Source: Bacteroidota bacterium (GTDB lineage Bacteria; Bacteroidota; Bacteroidia; JAFLBG01). From it: a DNA stretch of 33,869 bases. Location: the NCBI GenBank assembly GCA_017303975.1, contig JAFLBG010000040.1, positions 1 through 33,869 of the forward strand. Reading direction: 5' to 3'. The first letter of the stretch is position 1, and each line of letters opens with the position of its first letter. A model generated the notes under the pieces. The model ran no database searches and was not told the origin of the DNA. It saw only the letters and a list, made by a program, of their open reading frames with translations. Below, piece by piece: positions 1 to 7,665 of the stretch. The position numbers and the translations under genes are program-made.

Positions 1-1352
1 ATAATTCAGCAAGTACGATAAACAGCAATAACAATTATTCCTATTCAGAAATAGGGGAATTGAAAAAGGATGTGTGGGATAGTATATCAAATATTGTAAG
101 AAGAGCAGATGGAAAAATACTTTCTATCACGAGAACAGCAGGTTGCACTCGCCCTAACCTATCTTACGATTACGATCCAATGGGTAAACGAATTGCTAAA
201 CATACCTTTGACAATGGCAATGCGTGGATACAAAGTGAGTACTACATAAAAGATGCAACAGGCAATACGATGAGTACGTATGTCTATAAAGATGGTTCGT
301 TTGCAAAAACGGAAGATCATTTATATGGCAGTAGTTCTTTAGGAATAATACAAGACAGTTTAGAAATGATTGGAGCGTATGTAGATACTGTTTATTTTAG
401 CCATGTGTTAGGCAAAAAGCAGTACAGTGGAAGTAATCATTTGGGTAACGTACTCAGCACATTCAGCGACATCAAAATCCCATTAGACCAAAACAGTAAC
501 GATACTATCGATGGATATATGGCAGACATTACTTCTGCAAAAGATTATGATGCTTTTGGGGAGTATTTAACAAACAGAAATTTCAGTAGAAATAAATATC
601 CTAACTCTTTTAACGGAAAAAGAGATGATGGTGAGATGTTTGGATGGCAAGACTATGGCTTCAGAAACTATATGAAAGCTGCTAGAAGGTTCGATAGGGT
701 TGATCCTTTATATCAAGAGTACTCTTACCTATCGACCTATCAATTTGGATCAAATATGCCAACAGTTGCAAAAGATATTGATGGATTAGAAGCCGATATT
801 AAATTTGAATATGCTAAATCAAATCAGTTTGTTGGTAATGGAATGGATGAAGAGGATAAGAAAATTTATCAAGAATCTTTTGATAATATTGTAACTCCTT
901 TTGCTACTTCTATATTAGTGGGACCTATTATAGGAAAAGCATTTCAGGGAGTAGGGTATTTATATAAGGCATATAAAACAGAAAATGCGATTGTAAAAGT
1001 ATCGAAAGCAAAACAAGTATTACAGAATGCAGAGAAAGGTGCTAATTTCGAAAAAGAAGGTATAAAAAAACTTTCCGAGACCCAAGATAATGTTGTTGAA
1101 CAAATAACAGTAAAATCAAATAAGTCAGGCGTAAAAACAAGACTTGATGCGGTTGGTACTGATAAAGCTACTGGCAAAGTAAAGCTTACTGATTTTAAGT
1201 CTTCCTCTACAGCCCCACTTACAAAAAATCAAAAAATAGGATATCCTGAGATTGAAGAAGCTGGGGGAATTATTATGGGGAAAGGAAAGCCTCCATATGT
1301 AGGTGGAACCGAAATTCCACCCACTTTAGTAGATATTATAAAACCTAAGTAA
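1..1352 (+). CDS. RHS core 3' part fused to PD-(D/E)XK-like nuclease tip (tip A), 5' end outside window
   Basis: The frame is open from base 3, so the gene begins upstream of the window; the TTG at 60 is internal. Codons up to about 554 encode YD-repeat/RHS core (YDPMGKRIAKH, SGSNHLGNVLSTF) and reach DYDAFG. After that comes the conserved linker (NSFNGKRDD, GWQDYGFRNY, ARRFDRVDP, DIDGLE) and then a variable tip from about base 790. The tip has a small hydrophobic stretch (about 895-960), then RLDAVGTDK...LTDFKSS. Asp at 1146 and Asp-x-Lys at 1191-1199 fit a PD-(D/E)XK core, and a following TKNQKIGYP resembles motifs of restriction-endonuclease-fold toxins. RHS proteins form shells that release C-terminal toxins into competitors. 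Nuclease activity is inferred from the motif. The immunity gene follows after 1 bp. The DNA before 553 is nearly the same as 23211-23763 of the second core, apart from patches such as 135-170. Confidence 0.88.
   Translation, partial: NSASTINSNNNYSYSEIGELKKDVWDSISNIVRRADGKILSITRTAGCTRPNLSYDYDPMGKRIAKHTFDNGNAWIQSEYYIKDATGNTMSTYVYKDGSFAKTEDHLYGSSSLGIIQDSLEMIGAYVDTVYFSHVLGKKQYSGSNHLGNVLSTFSDIKIPLDQNSNDTIDGYMADITSAKDYDAFGEYLTNRNFSRNKYPNSFNGKRDDGEMFGWQDYGFRNYMKAARRFDRVDPLYQEYSYLSTYQFGSNMPTVAKDIDGLEADIKFEYAKSNQFVGNGMDEEDKKIYQESFDNIVTPFATSILVGPIIGKAFQGVGYLYKAYKTENAIVKVSKAKQVLQNAEKGANFEKEGIKKLSETQDNVVEQITVKSNKSGVKTRLDAVGTDKATGKVKLTDFKSSSTAPLTKNQKIGYPEIEEAGGIIMGKGKPPYVGGTEIPPTLVDIIKPK
553..561 (+). other. 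Left attachment junction of the RHS-tip element (attL-like, CTTTTGGGG)
   Basis: CTTTTGGG here is followed by tip A. The same bases recur at 7886 (between the two units) and 15219 (before tip B). Upstream of 553 the sequence is resident RHS core; upstream of 7886 and 15219 it is element end. It lies in codons for Ala-Phe-Gly of DYDAFG. The 18 bases ending in CTTTTGGG at the element end and in the core differ at only three positions (AGATTA..AT.CTTTTGGG), as expected for paired att sites. The recombination role is inferred. Confidence 0.6.
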
Positions 1353-1353
1353 G

Positions 1354-1680
1354 ATGTCAATTATAGATAAAATTAAAATAGATGCCGTTGGCACAGATAA
1401 ATTAACTGGTGAAATAATTCTAACAATTTTTGACCATTTGGATTGGGAAAATGTCCAATTTCATTTAGAATCATTGCAGGATAAATTAAACTCATATATT
1501 GAATTTATTGAAGGGAAACAAGTTTTTGAAGACTATCCAGATAGTAAAGATGGAAGGTTAGTAATTGAGATTGTAAGTAAATATGAATATTCTACTGAAG
1601 GACTTGATTATCTAAAAAAAGTAAAACCAATTATTCAATCTATTGGAGCAGATGTAAGGCAAAGGCTTCATAAAGATTGA
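1354..1680 (+). CDS. Immunity protein for tip A, DUF6572-like
   Basis: A 108-residue soluble protein that starts one base after the tip A stop codon, the usual toxin-immunity arrangement. It contains DHLDWEN, HLESLQDKLNSYIEF and YPDS, which I recognise as typical of DUF6572 proteins. Its N-terminus (KIDAVGTDKLTGEIILTIF) closely matches the nuclease motif of the toxin (RLDAVGTDKATGKVKLTDF), but the catalytic-type Asp-x-Lys becomes Ile-Phe-Asp. It has no signal peptide or membrane segment, as expected for protection against a cytosolic nuclease. Binding to tip A is inferred from adjacency. Confidence 0.75.
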   Translation: MSIIDKIKIDAVGTDKLTGEIILTIFDHLDWENVQFHLESLQDKLNSYIEFIEGKQVFEDYPDSKDGRLVIEIVSKYEYSTEGLDYLKKVKPIIQSIGADVRQRLHKD

Positions 1681-1717
1681 GGTAACGCACCAAAACTATC
1701 TGAGCAATTTTAAAGAC

Positions 1718-1750
1718 AAAGGCTACCGAAAATCGGTAGCCTTTTGTTTT
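1718..1750 (+). terminator. Rho-independent terminator after immunity gene A
   Basis: A perfect 12-bp stem (AAAGGCTACCGA / TCGGTAGCCTTT, arms 1718-1729 and 1733-1744) with a 3-base loop is followed by TGTTTTT. It ends the tip A-immunity transcript and, being symmetric, could also stop the XRE operon arriving from the other strand. Confidence 0.85.
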
Positions 1751-1767
1751 TGTATTTATTTAAAGGG

Positions 1768-1798
1768 TTGTGTGTTGGCGCAAAGGTGTAGGAAAACC
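1768..1798 (+). other. Conserved cargo/recombinase-module boundary motif, copy in element 1
   Basis: The sequence beginning TTGTGTGTTGGCGCAAAGG and continuing TGTAGGAAAACC recurs with few changes at 16461-16490, in both cases just after the hairpin that follows an immunity gene and before the recombinase module. Everything on its left (tip, immunity) is unrelated between the two modules. It may be a joint at which tip-immunity cargo is exchanged. Its function is unknown. Confidence 0.5.
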
Positions 1799-1812
1799 AA
1801 CAATGGCAGTGG

Positions 1813-2190
1813 TTACGCGATTTTAACTTTTTTAATTTTTAGTTTTTTATCCGTTTCGTTGTACACGTATTTCGCTTTGTCCTGTCGAATTAACACATCC
1901 AGAGTTGTAATAAGCAGTTCTTTGTTATCAGCATTCATAGCTTGAATATCATCGAACTTATCAAGCCAGTTAGTGTCAATATTTTGAGAAATCCTTCCCG
2001 CAATAAAATCAAGCGACACATCCAATACATCAGTAATTTTAATTATTTCAGTCAGAGAAGGAATATATACATCCAGTTCAATAGAGTGCATCACATCCTC
2101 TGTAATTCCGGTTTTAAGAGCGATATCCGCAAGTGTTAACTTGCGCTGCTTACGAACAATAGTAATTCTATCACCGATAGTTAATACCAT
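1813..2190 (-). CDS. XRE-family HTH regulator, second gene of the divergent operon
   Basis: 125 residues. The N-terminal XRE helix-turn-helix spans roughly residues 6-62 (RITIVRKQRKLTLADIALKTG...SLTEIIKITDVLDVSLDFI). A basic, Lys-rich tail ends in KKLKIKKVKIA. It lies 2 bp downstream of another XRE gene, so the two are co-transcribed and divergent from the primase gene. Such pairs usually control phage- or element-type replication genes; here a role in holding the element quiet is inferred. The domain call is firm, the target is not known. Confidence 0.8.
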   Translation of the reverse strand: MVLTIGDRITIVRKQRKLTLADIALKTGITEDVMHSIELDVYIPSLTEIIKITDVLDVSLDFIAGRISQNIDTNWLDKFDDIQAMNADNKELLITTLDVLIRQDKAKYVYNETDKKLKIKKVKIA

Positions 2191-2192
2191 TT

Positions 2193-2561
2193 TTATGCAA
2201 CCAATTGTTGATGTATAGAGCTTTTAAAAATAAACCCATCGAGGAATTCAATCAGTAAGCCTTTTTTCTCTTCCGGCAGCTCTTCAATTTTCTTAAACTG
2301 TATAAGCAGGCGTTCATCCTTTAACATATCAGTCGCTTTATTATCAAGAGTACCATTCATTAAAAAATCCGGGCTAACCTCCAACGCTTTAGCTATCCTA
2401 TTAAGCACATCAGCCGAAGGCGCAGCGTCCCCACGCTCATAGCGACCAATGTTGGTATAATGCACCTTAGCTAGTTTAGCTAAATCCTGTTGCGAAACTC
2501 CTTTAGTTGTGCGAGCATCCTTTAAACGGGTAGCTAATGTTGCCTTTATCTGCTTTTTCAT
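2193..2561 (-). CDS. XRE-family HTH regulator, first gene of the divergent operon
   Basis: 122 residues. A clear XRE/Cro-CI helix-turn-helix spans about residues 10-68 (LKDARTTKGVSQQDLAKLAKVHYTNIGRYERGD...VLNRIAKALEVSPDFLM). The C-terminal part, with LIQFKKIEELPEEKKGLLIEFLDGFI, resembles the tail of phage-type repressors and may dimerise. It is transcribed away from the primase gene, sharing a 175-bp control region that contains a dyad. It most likely represses the primase-recombinase operon, its own operon or both; this is inferred from layout. Confidence 0.85.
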   Translation of the reverse strand: MKKQIKATLATRLKDARTTKGVSQQDLAKLAKVHYTNIGRYERGDAAPSADVLNRIAKALEVSPDFLMNGTLDNKATDMLKDERLLIQFKKIEELPEEKKGLLIEFLDGFIFKSSIHQQLVA

Positions 2562-2736
2562 ACTATCAATACTTTAATGTGAAAATACTTATTAACAGCA
2601 CAAAGATAGATTATGCGCACATAAAAGCATTGTTTTATGAAGCGCATGTGAATAACTTTCGTAAAGGTGCTATTTATTGATAATGCTAATAAGTTAAGTT
2701 TGTAGCGTAAACGCACAATTTAAAAATTATCAACAA
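2562..2736. promoter_or_regulatory. Divergent control region between XRE operon and primase operon
   Basis: An imperfect dyad, TATGCGCACATAAAA / TTTTATGAAGCGCAT, spans about 2612-2646 and could be an XRE operator. CTTATTAAC at 2588 and an inverted-like TTATTGATAATGCTAATAAG around 2674-2693 are further candidates. TAAGTTTG at 2695-2702 matches the Bacteroidota -7 form TAnnTTTG, 34 bases before the primase ATG. The spacing of the upstream TTG (2677-2679) is shorter than usual, so the -33 box is uncertain. Confidence 0.45.
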
Positions 2737-5430
2737 ATGGATATAAAAGACATCAAACAACAGCTTCCCATTGTAAAAGTGTTACAACAGTATCATCTTA
2801 AAATAGATAACAACAGGGCCTTGTGTCCCTTCCACAATGACAAAAGCCCGAGTTTACAAATCTATCCGGAAACTAATACTTATTGCTGCTTCAGTAGTAA
2901 CTGCACAGCCGGCACAGGCGACCAGATACAGTTTATAGAACTGTATGAAAAATGCACCAAGCATGAAGCCTTAGTAAAGGCAACAGAAATGATAACAGGA
3001 AATAGTCCGGCAATACCACTTAGTAAGGTAGCAGTATTACAAAAAATATTTGCCTACTTTAAAAATGCAATACCCAACAGCCCTATTGCCAAAGAGTATA
3101 TTAAAAGCAGGGCACTCGATTACGATAAACTGGAAATAGGCTACAACACGGCACAATTCCATCATGGCACAAGAAAGGATGAATACCTAATAAAAAGCTG
3201 TTTAGAAATAGGACTACTCCAAGACGAAGGCTTGGTAAGCAGAACAGGAGAAAAAGCCTATAAGCCTTTTGGAAAGTTTTGTATTGTGTTCCCATTAAAG
3301 AATAAACAAGGGCAAATTGTATCACTGTATTTTAGAAGCACAATTAATGATACTAACCAAAAGCATTACTACTTAAAAAACAGAGAGGGTTTATATCCTC
3401 ACTATCCAAAAACAGAAACAACAACATTAATACTAACAGAAAGTATCATAGACTGTGCTACGCTATTACAAAACCAATTGCCTTCCCATTGCTCGCTACT
3501 GGCTTGTTACGGAACAAATGGTTTAACCACAGAACACATGAAGGCAATCAGAGAATTAAAGAACCTGAAAGAAATAATCTTTGCCTTTGATATGGATGAA
3601 TCCGGGAAAGCAGCCACGTTAAAATATGCACATGAATTAAAAATTATGAATGAGCAATTAGAAATCAGCCGTATGGAGCTTCCCTGCAAGGATATAAACG
3701 AAACAGCTCAGGGGCATGACAGCAGCGTGTTTGAAGAACTGGTAAACAACAGAACTTTTCTTTTTCAATTGAAAAAAGAAACACAATTTTCAGAACCTGC
3801 AAACATACTTCCGGTAACTAATAAGCTAGACACTAGAAATAGTGAGCAGCTCCATTACAACACAGAAGCCCTGCAAGTAACACTATTAGGCGGTATCAGC
3901 TTACAAAATTTAGACAGGCTGCGCGTAACTATTTACCTGCGCAGGAATCCACATATCAATGCAACCCAAACCATTCGGCAAAACATAGATTTATACCAGG
4001 ACGATCTAGTAGAAAAATTTATCCGCAAGGCAGCTGAAAAATTAGACCACAGTACAACCCTTATCAGTAGCACCATTGCGGAACTCACAGAAGAACTGGA
4101 AGCATGGCGTATTGCACAAATAGAAACTAAAAAATTAACCAAGCCAGTTAGAAAAGAGCTAACCCACGAGGAAAGAGAAGCAGCACTACAGATGCTCCAA
4201 CAAAAAAACTTAATGGCTTGGACATTGGAGCAGTTGCAGCAAACAGGGATAATAGGAGAAACAGAAAACGCAGGAATTTTATTTACAGCAATGGTAAGCA
4301 GATTAAGTGCAGACCCTGTAAGCGTAATATCCTTAAGCCAAAGCGGAACAGGCAAAAGTTATTTACTGGAAAAAGTAGCCAAGTGTTTTCCAAAAGAAGA
4401 TATTATAGAAAACACACAGTTCACCGATAACAGCTTTTACTATTGGAAAGAAGGCATACGGGGAAAAATCATTTTAATAGAAGACATGGAAGGCGCACAG
4501 AATGTAGAATACCCGATGCGTGAATTAATCACAAAAAAATACATTACTAAAACGGTGGTACACAAAGACAGTAAAGGCAACCTGCAAACAGTACAACACA
4601 GAGTAGAAGGCCCGGCAACATTTTTGGGCTGTACTACGAAAGAAAAAATCTATGAGGACAATGCCAACAGGTGCGTATTAATATACCTGGACAACAGCAA
4701 AGAACAAGATCACAACGTAATGAACTATCAAAAGCAACTACGAGCCGGAATAATAAACGAAGTACGGGAAGAACAAATTAGAGAGAACCTCCAAAACATG
4801 CAGCGGTTATTACAATCAAGAAAAGTAATTAATCCGTATGCCCCACTAATTGATTTACCCGAAAGCATATTAAAACCAAGACGAAGCATTGGTATTTTAT
4901 TGTCCTTTATAGAAGCCATTACCCTGTACCATCAATACCAATGCACTACAAAAGATAATTGCTTAGAAGCGCACCCAAGCCATATAGAATGGGCGTTTAA
5001 ACTATTAAAAGAAAGTCTGTTCAGAAAGAGTGATGAGCTAAGTGCCGCAACACGAAACTTTTTAGAAAGCGTAAAAGCCATCTTACAAAAGGAAAAGAAA
5101 AGTTCATTTTATATGCAGCAGATACGATTAGCATTACACCTACATCCCAGAACTACACAGCGTTATTTATATGAACTGCAACAATACGGCTATCTGAAAA
5201 TAGCAGGAGGCAATAAATATAAAAAGGGCTACGAATATGAATTAACAGAACTCTCCCGGGATAATAACCTGCAAACTACCATAGAGAAGCACCTTGAACA
5301 AGTGATGCAAAAGATATGGAAAGCCTATGAAGAAAAGCATAAGAACGACAGTGCGACAGTAGTGCGACAAAACAACTTTGTCGCACTCAAACATAACAAT
5401 GGTAAGACTTTGGAAGCAGTGCGACAGTAA
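2737..5430 (+). CDS. CHC2 zinc-finger/Toprim primase fused to P-loop ATPase and winged helix
   Basis: 897 residues. A CHC2-type zinc finger (C30, H33, C50/C51, C56; CPFHNDKSPS...CCFSSNC) lies at residues 30-56. A Toprim domain follows, with LTES around residue 230 and FAFDMDESG around residue 285. The P-loop is SQSGTGKS (534-541), and a Walker B-like KIILIEDMEG lies about 45 residues further on. The C-terminal region has a likely winged helix (RLALHLHPRTTQRYLYELQQYGYLK). This is the make-up of a mobile-element replication protein that primes and unwinds DNA, so the excised unit may replicate itself. It is the first gene of an operon with two recombinases. The last 80 bases contain four AGTGCGACA repeats in different frames, so DNA function rather than protein explains them. 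Confidence 0.82.
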   Translation: MDIKDIKQQLPIVKVLQQYHLKIDNNRALCPFHNDKSPSLQIYPETNTYCCFSSNCTAGTGDQIQFIELYEKCTKHEALVKATEMITGNSPAIPLSKVAVLQKIFAYFKNAIPNSPIAKEYIKSRALDYDKLEIGYNTAQFHHGTRKDEYLIKSCLEIGLLQDEGLVSRTGEKAYKPFGKFCIVFPLKNKQGQIVSLYFRSTINDTNQKHYYLKNREGLYPHYPKTETTTLILTESIIDCATLLQNQLPSHCSLLACYGTNGLTTEHMKAIRELKNLKEIIFAFDMDESGKAATLKYAHELKIMNEQLEISRMELPCKDINETAQGHDSSVFEELVNNRTFLFQLKKETQFSEPANILPVTNKLDTRNSEQLHYNTEALQVTLLGGISLQNLDRLRVTIYLRRNPHINATQTIRQNIDLYQDDLVEKFIRKAAEKLDHSTTLISSTIAELTEELEAWRIAQIETKKLTKPVRKELTHEEREAALQMLQQKNLMAWTLEQLQQTGIIGETENAGILFTAMVSRLSADPVSVISLSQSGTGKSYLLEKVAKCFPKEDIIENTQFTDNSFYYWKEGIRGKIILIEDMEGAQNVEYPMRELITKKYITKTVVHKDSKGNLQTVQHRVEGPATFLGCTTKEKIYEDNANRCVLIYLDNSKEQDHNVMNYQKQLRAGIINEVREEQIRENLQNMQRLLQSRKVINPYAPLIDLPESILKPRRSIGILLSFIEAITLYHQYQCTTKDNCLEAHPSHIEWAFKLLKESLFRKSDELSAATRNFLESVKAILQKEKKSSFYMQQIRLALHLHPRTTQRYLYELQQYGYLKIAGGNKYKKGYEYELTELSRDNNLQTTIEKHLEQVMQKIWKAYEEKHKNDSATVVRQNNFVALKHNNGKTLEAVRQ
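5350..5426. repeat. Iteron-like cluster of AGTGCGACA (3 direct, 1 inverted)
   Basis: Nine-base copies lie at 5350-5358, 5361-5369 and 5418-5426, with the reverse complement at 5379-5387, all inside the 3' end of the primase gene. The second copy and the inverted copy face each other across 9 bases. The copies are read in different codon phases (Ser-Ala-Thr versus Val-Arg-Gln), so they are not a peptide repeat. They could be an origin, a recombinase accessory site or an operator for the recombinase genes that start 21 bp downstream of the primase stop. Confidence 0.6.
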
Positions 5431-5450
5431 ATAGTAAAAAAGGGACAGAC

Positions 5451-6341
5451 ATGGAACTAAAACAAATCCACTACAAACATTTTGTACTAAGCTTTAAAGA
5501 ATGGCTGCACATACTAGGCTACGGAGAAACCTGCGTTAACTCGTTTCCAAGAATGCTACAGGAATTTTTTTGTTGGCTGGAAGACAAAAACATACAAACC
5601 CTGTCGGAGGTTCAAACAGAGCATTCAGAAAGCTTTATAGAGTATCATAAAACACGAGCCAACAGAAGGAGAGCCGGAGGCATAAGTCCGGGACATATCA
5701 ACAGATATATAGAAGTGCTCAAAAAGTTTAACGAATATCTGAAGCAGGCAAAAAATTTTGAAATACCTCTAAAAATAGCACGACTGGAAGATGATCCCAT
5801 TAAAGAAATTGTTATCCTAACCATGGAAGAAATACAAGCTATCTATGGAGTAACCGATAACAGCCACTTTGGAATAAGAGACAGAGCCATGTTGTCAATT
5901 TACTACGGATGTGGATTACGGAAAGGAGAAGGTGTACAGCTAGATGTAGAAGATATATTAATAGAAAGGAAATTGGTGCATATTAAAAAAAGCAAAAACA
6001 ACTATGAACGCCAAATCCCTATAACAACAAGCAATTTAAACCACCTATTGCTTTACCTGCATAACATAAGACCATTACTACTTGCAGATAAAAGCAACGA
6101 GAATGCTCTGTTTGTAAGTGAAAGAGGACATCGAATCAGTAAAGATAGATTTTATCAAAGGCTGAAAATACTTTGCTTAAAAGCAGGAATAACAAAGGAT
6201 ATAGGTATACATACTTTACGGCACAGCATTGCAACCCACTTATTACAAAAGGGAATGGAACTGGAAAATATTGCCATGTTTTTAGGACATAAGTGTTTAG
6301 ACAGTACACAAATCTATACGCACATTCTTAATGAAGAATAG
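5451..6341 (+). CDS. Tyrosine recombinase 1 (catalytically complete)
   Basis: 296 residues. The N-terminal SAM-like core-binding domain covers about 1-105, with the RRRAGGISPGHINRYIEVLKKF patch, and the catalytic domain follows. Catalytic residues are visible: R157 in GLRKGE, Lys in the KKSKNNYER hairpin, H254 and R257 in HTLRHS, H280 in FLGHK, and nucleophile Y289 in IYTH. It would cut and rejoin DNA in a XerC/D-like way and is the best candidate to act at the CTTTTGGG junctions. It lies 20 bp after the primase and 3 bp before a second, degenerate recombinase, so all three are probably one transcript. Confidence 0.92.
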   Translation: MELKQIHYKHFVLSFKEWLHILGYGETCVNSFPRMLQEFFCWLEDKNIQTLSEVQTEHSESFIEYHKTRANRRRAGGISPGHINRYIEVLKKFNEYLKQAKNFEIPLKIARLEDDPIKEIVILTMEEIQAIYGVTDNSHFGIRDRAMLSIYYGCGLRKGEGVQLDVEDILIERKLVHIKKSKNNYERQIPITTSNLNHLLLYLHNIRPLLLADKSNENALFVSERGHRISKDRFYQRLKILCLKAGITKDIGIHTLRHSIATHLLQKGMELENIAMFLGHKCLDSTQIYTHILNEE

Positions 6342-6344
6342 CCC

Positions 6345-7244
6345 ATGAATACAGAATTAACAGTAGAAGAAATACTACAACATTTTGAAAACTGGCTACA
6401 CACAAGATACCGCTTAAACAGTGTACGAAATATTATAACCGCTGCGGTATCGCTCATGGAATGGTGTAAAGAAAAAAATATAAATCCTATACAGCTTAGC
6501 TATGCAGAGCTACTAGGCTATATACAGTTTTGCAGCTCAAATGGTAATGGTAAAACAACTATCAATCAGAAAATAACTGGACTCAAACATTTTTACAATT
6601 ACTTACAGCTACTTATGATACGGGATGAAAATCCGGTAGAAGAAATTAGAATACGAAATGCAACACGTAAAGTACTTGGTGATATTATTCCTTATGAAAC
6701 ACTGGAGAACCTATATGCTGCATATCCTTTAAACGGTGTCAATAGACAAAGGAACAAAGCCATTATAGGATTAATGGTCTATCAGGCTTTAACTACTGGT
6801 GAATTAGAAGCATTAGAGGTAAAAGATTTAAAACTGGAAGAAGGTAAAATTTTTATACCCAGTGTCAGCAGAAGCAATAGCCGTACATTAAAATTAGAAG
6901 CACAGCAATTAATACACTTACAAAATTATCTATTAAAGATACGTCCACTATTTATGGCTGTAAGCAGGAAACAAATAACTAAATTATTTATGAGCAGGGG
7001 GAAAAGCTCTAAGCTTGGCAATAGTCAATTTAGATTAATAAATGAAATACGCAAAGTAAATCCAGGTATAAAAGATTTAAGACAAATCCGGGCAAGTGTA
7101 ATAGCACACTGGTATAAGCTGCATCATGCAAGGCAAGTACAATACATGGCAGGACATCGTTATGTAAGCAGTACAGAGCACTATAGAACAAACAGAATAG
7201 AAACCCTTCAGGAGCAGTTAGAAAAAATACATCCTATACAATAA
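6345..7244 (+). CDS. Tyrosine recombinase 2 (partner, lacks catalytic Arg I and His)
   Basis: 299 residues with the same two-domain layout as its upstream neighbour. The first catalytic Arg is replaced (LTTGEL, Thr at residue 150, where the partner has LRKGE). The HxxR box reads RQIRAS, so Arg II remains but the His is Arg. AGHR and a Tyr in SSTEHYR remain. This pattern suggests a weakened or non-cleaving subunit that pairs with recombinase 1, as in other systems that use two tyrosine recombinases. The equivalent gene of the downstream module (19753-20628) has lost the Tyr as well. The assignment to the family is firm; the partner role is inferred. Confidence 0.85.
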   Translation: MNTELTVEEILQHFENWLHTRYRLNSVRNIITAAVSLMEWCKEKNINPIQLSYAELLGYIQFCSSNGNGKTTINQKITGLKHFYNYLQLLMIRDENPVEEIRIRNATRKVLGDIIPYETLENLYAAYPLNGVNRQRNKAIIGLMVYQALTTGELEALEVKDLKLEEGKIFIPSVSRSNSRTLKLEAQQLIHLQNYLLKIRPLFMAVSRKQITKLFMSRGKSSKLGNSQFRLINEIRKVNPGIKDLRQIRASVIAHWYKLHHARQVQYMAGHRYVSSTEHYRTNRIETLQEQLEKIHPIQ

Positions 7245-7266
7245 TCAAGAGTAACACTCGAGCTCG

Positions 7267-7321
7267 ATTCCGATTGTAAAACTTTGGTGGTGTGCTGCTG
7301 GTGTGGTATTACAATCGGAAT
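7267..7321. repeat. Inverted repeat I
   Basis: Perfect 13-bp arms ATTCCGATTGTAA (7267-7279) and TTACAATCGGAAT (7309-7321) around a 29-base GT-rich loop, 22 bases after the recombinase 2 stop codon. The tract that would follow a terminator stem is absent. Confidence 0.75.
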
Positions 7322-7420
7322 GAGCATCCAAGCGGACTACAAAAAAACTTTCTTGCAATCATATTATCCCGTGCGGAAGTAGCACTACCTACATCTTTTA
7401 TTGTGCGTGGTCTGCGGGGC

Positions 7421-7496
7421 TATTTAACATAATGTGCTTATAGGACAGGTTCCCGGCTGCAAGCCCTGCTCCTATAAGATCACATTATGTTAAAAT
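7421..7496. repeat. Inverted repeat II
   Basis: Long arms: TATTTAACATAATGTG plus CTTATAGGA (7421-7445) pair with TCCTATAAG plus CACATTATGTTAAAATA (7470-7497), with one 2-base bulge. Inside, CAGG/CCTG and GGC/GCC extend the stem, leaving a TGCAA loop. It is among the strongest hairpins in the window. Confidence 0.8.
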
Positions 7497-7506
7497 AGTA
7501 TTTGGG

Positions 7507-7643
7507 TAGTTTTTATGGCGCATCTTTTTGTTGTGTGGTAGTGCAGCTTATTGTTTTTTTGTTTGTCAGCTAGTAGGCGACAATTAAACAAACAAAACAA
7601 TGTGCTGCTTTGTGTTGGTACAAAAAGTGTGCGATAAAAACTA
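7507..7643. repeat. Inverted repeat III (137-base nested imperfect dyad)
   Basis: The outer arms TAGTTTTTATGGCGCATC / GTGTGCGATAAAAACTA and the inner arms GCAGCTTATTGTTTT / AACAAACAAAACAAT..GCTGC form a long nested dyad centred near 7575. Pairing is interrupted but spans almost the whole interval. Confidence 0.6.
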
Positions 7644-7665
7644 CAGAAGCGTAAAGGCGCGGGGA

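Noticed and set aside
944-1177. Minus-strand frame of 77 codons opposite tip A (and 8277-8510)
   Set aside because: It lies wholly inside a clear RHS/nuclease frame and has no recognisable domain; a shadow of the real gene.
3933-4355. Minus-strand frame of 140 codons within the primase gene (and copy 11266-11688)
   Set aside because: It overlaps the well-supported primase/ATPase frame completely and has low-complexity Ser/Val/Leu composition typical of an antisense shadow.
5350-5426. CRISPR array
   Set aside because: Repeats are nine bases long with unequal gaps, one is inverted, and all lie within a coding sequence; no cas genes.
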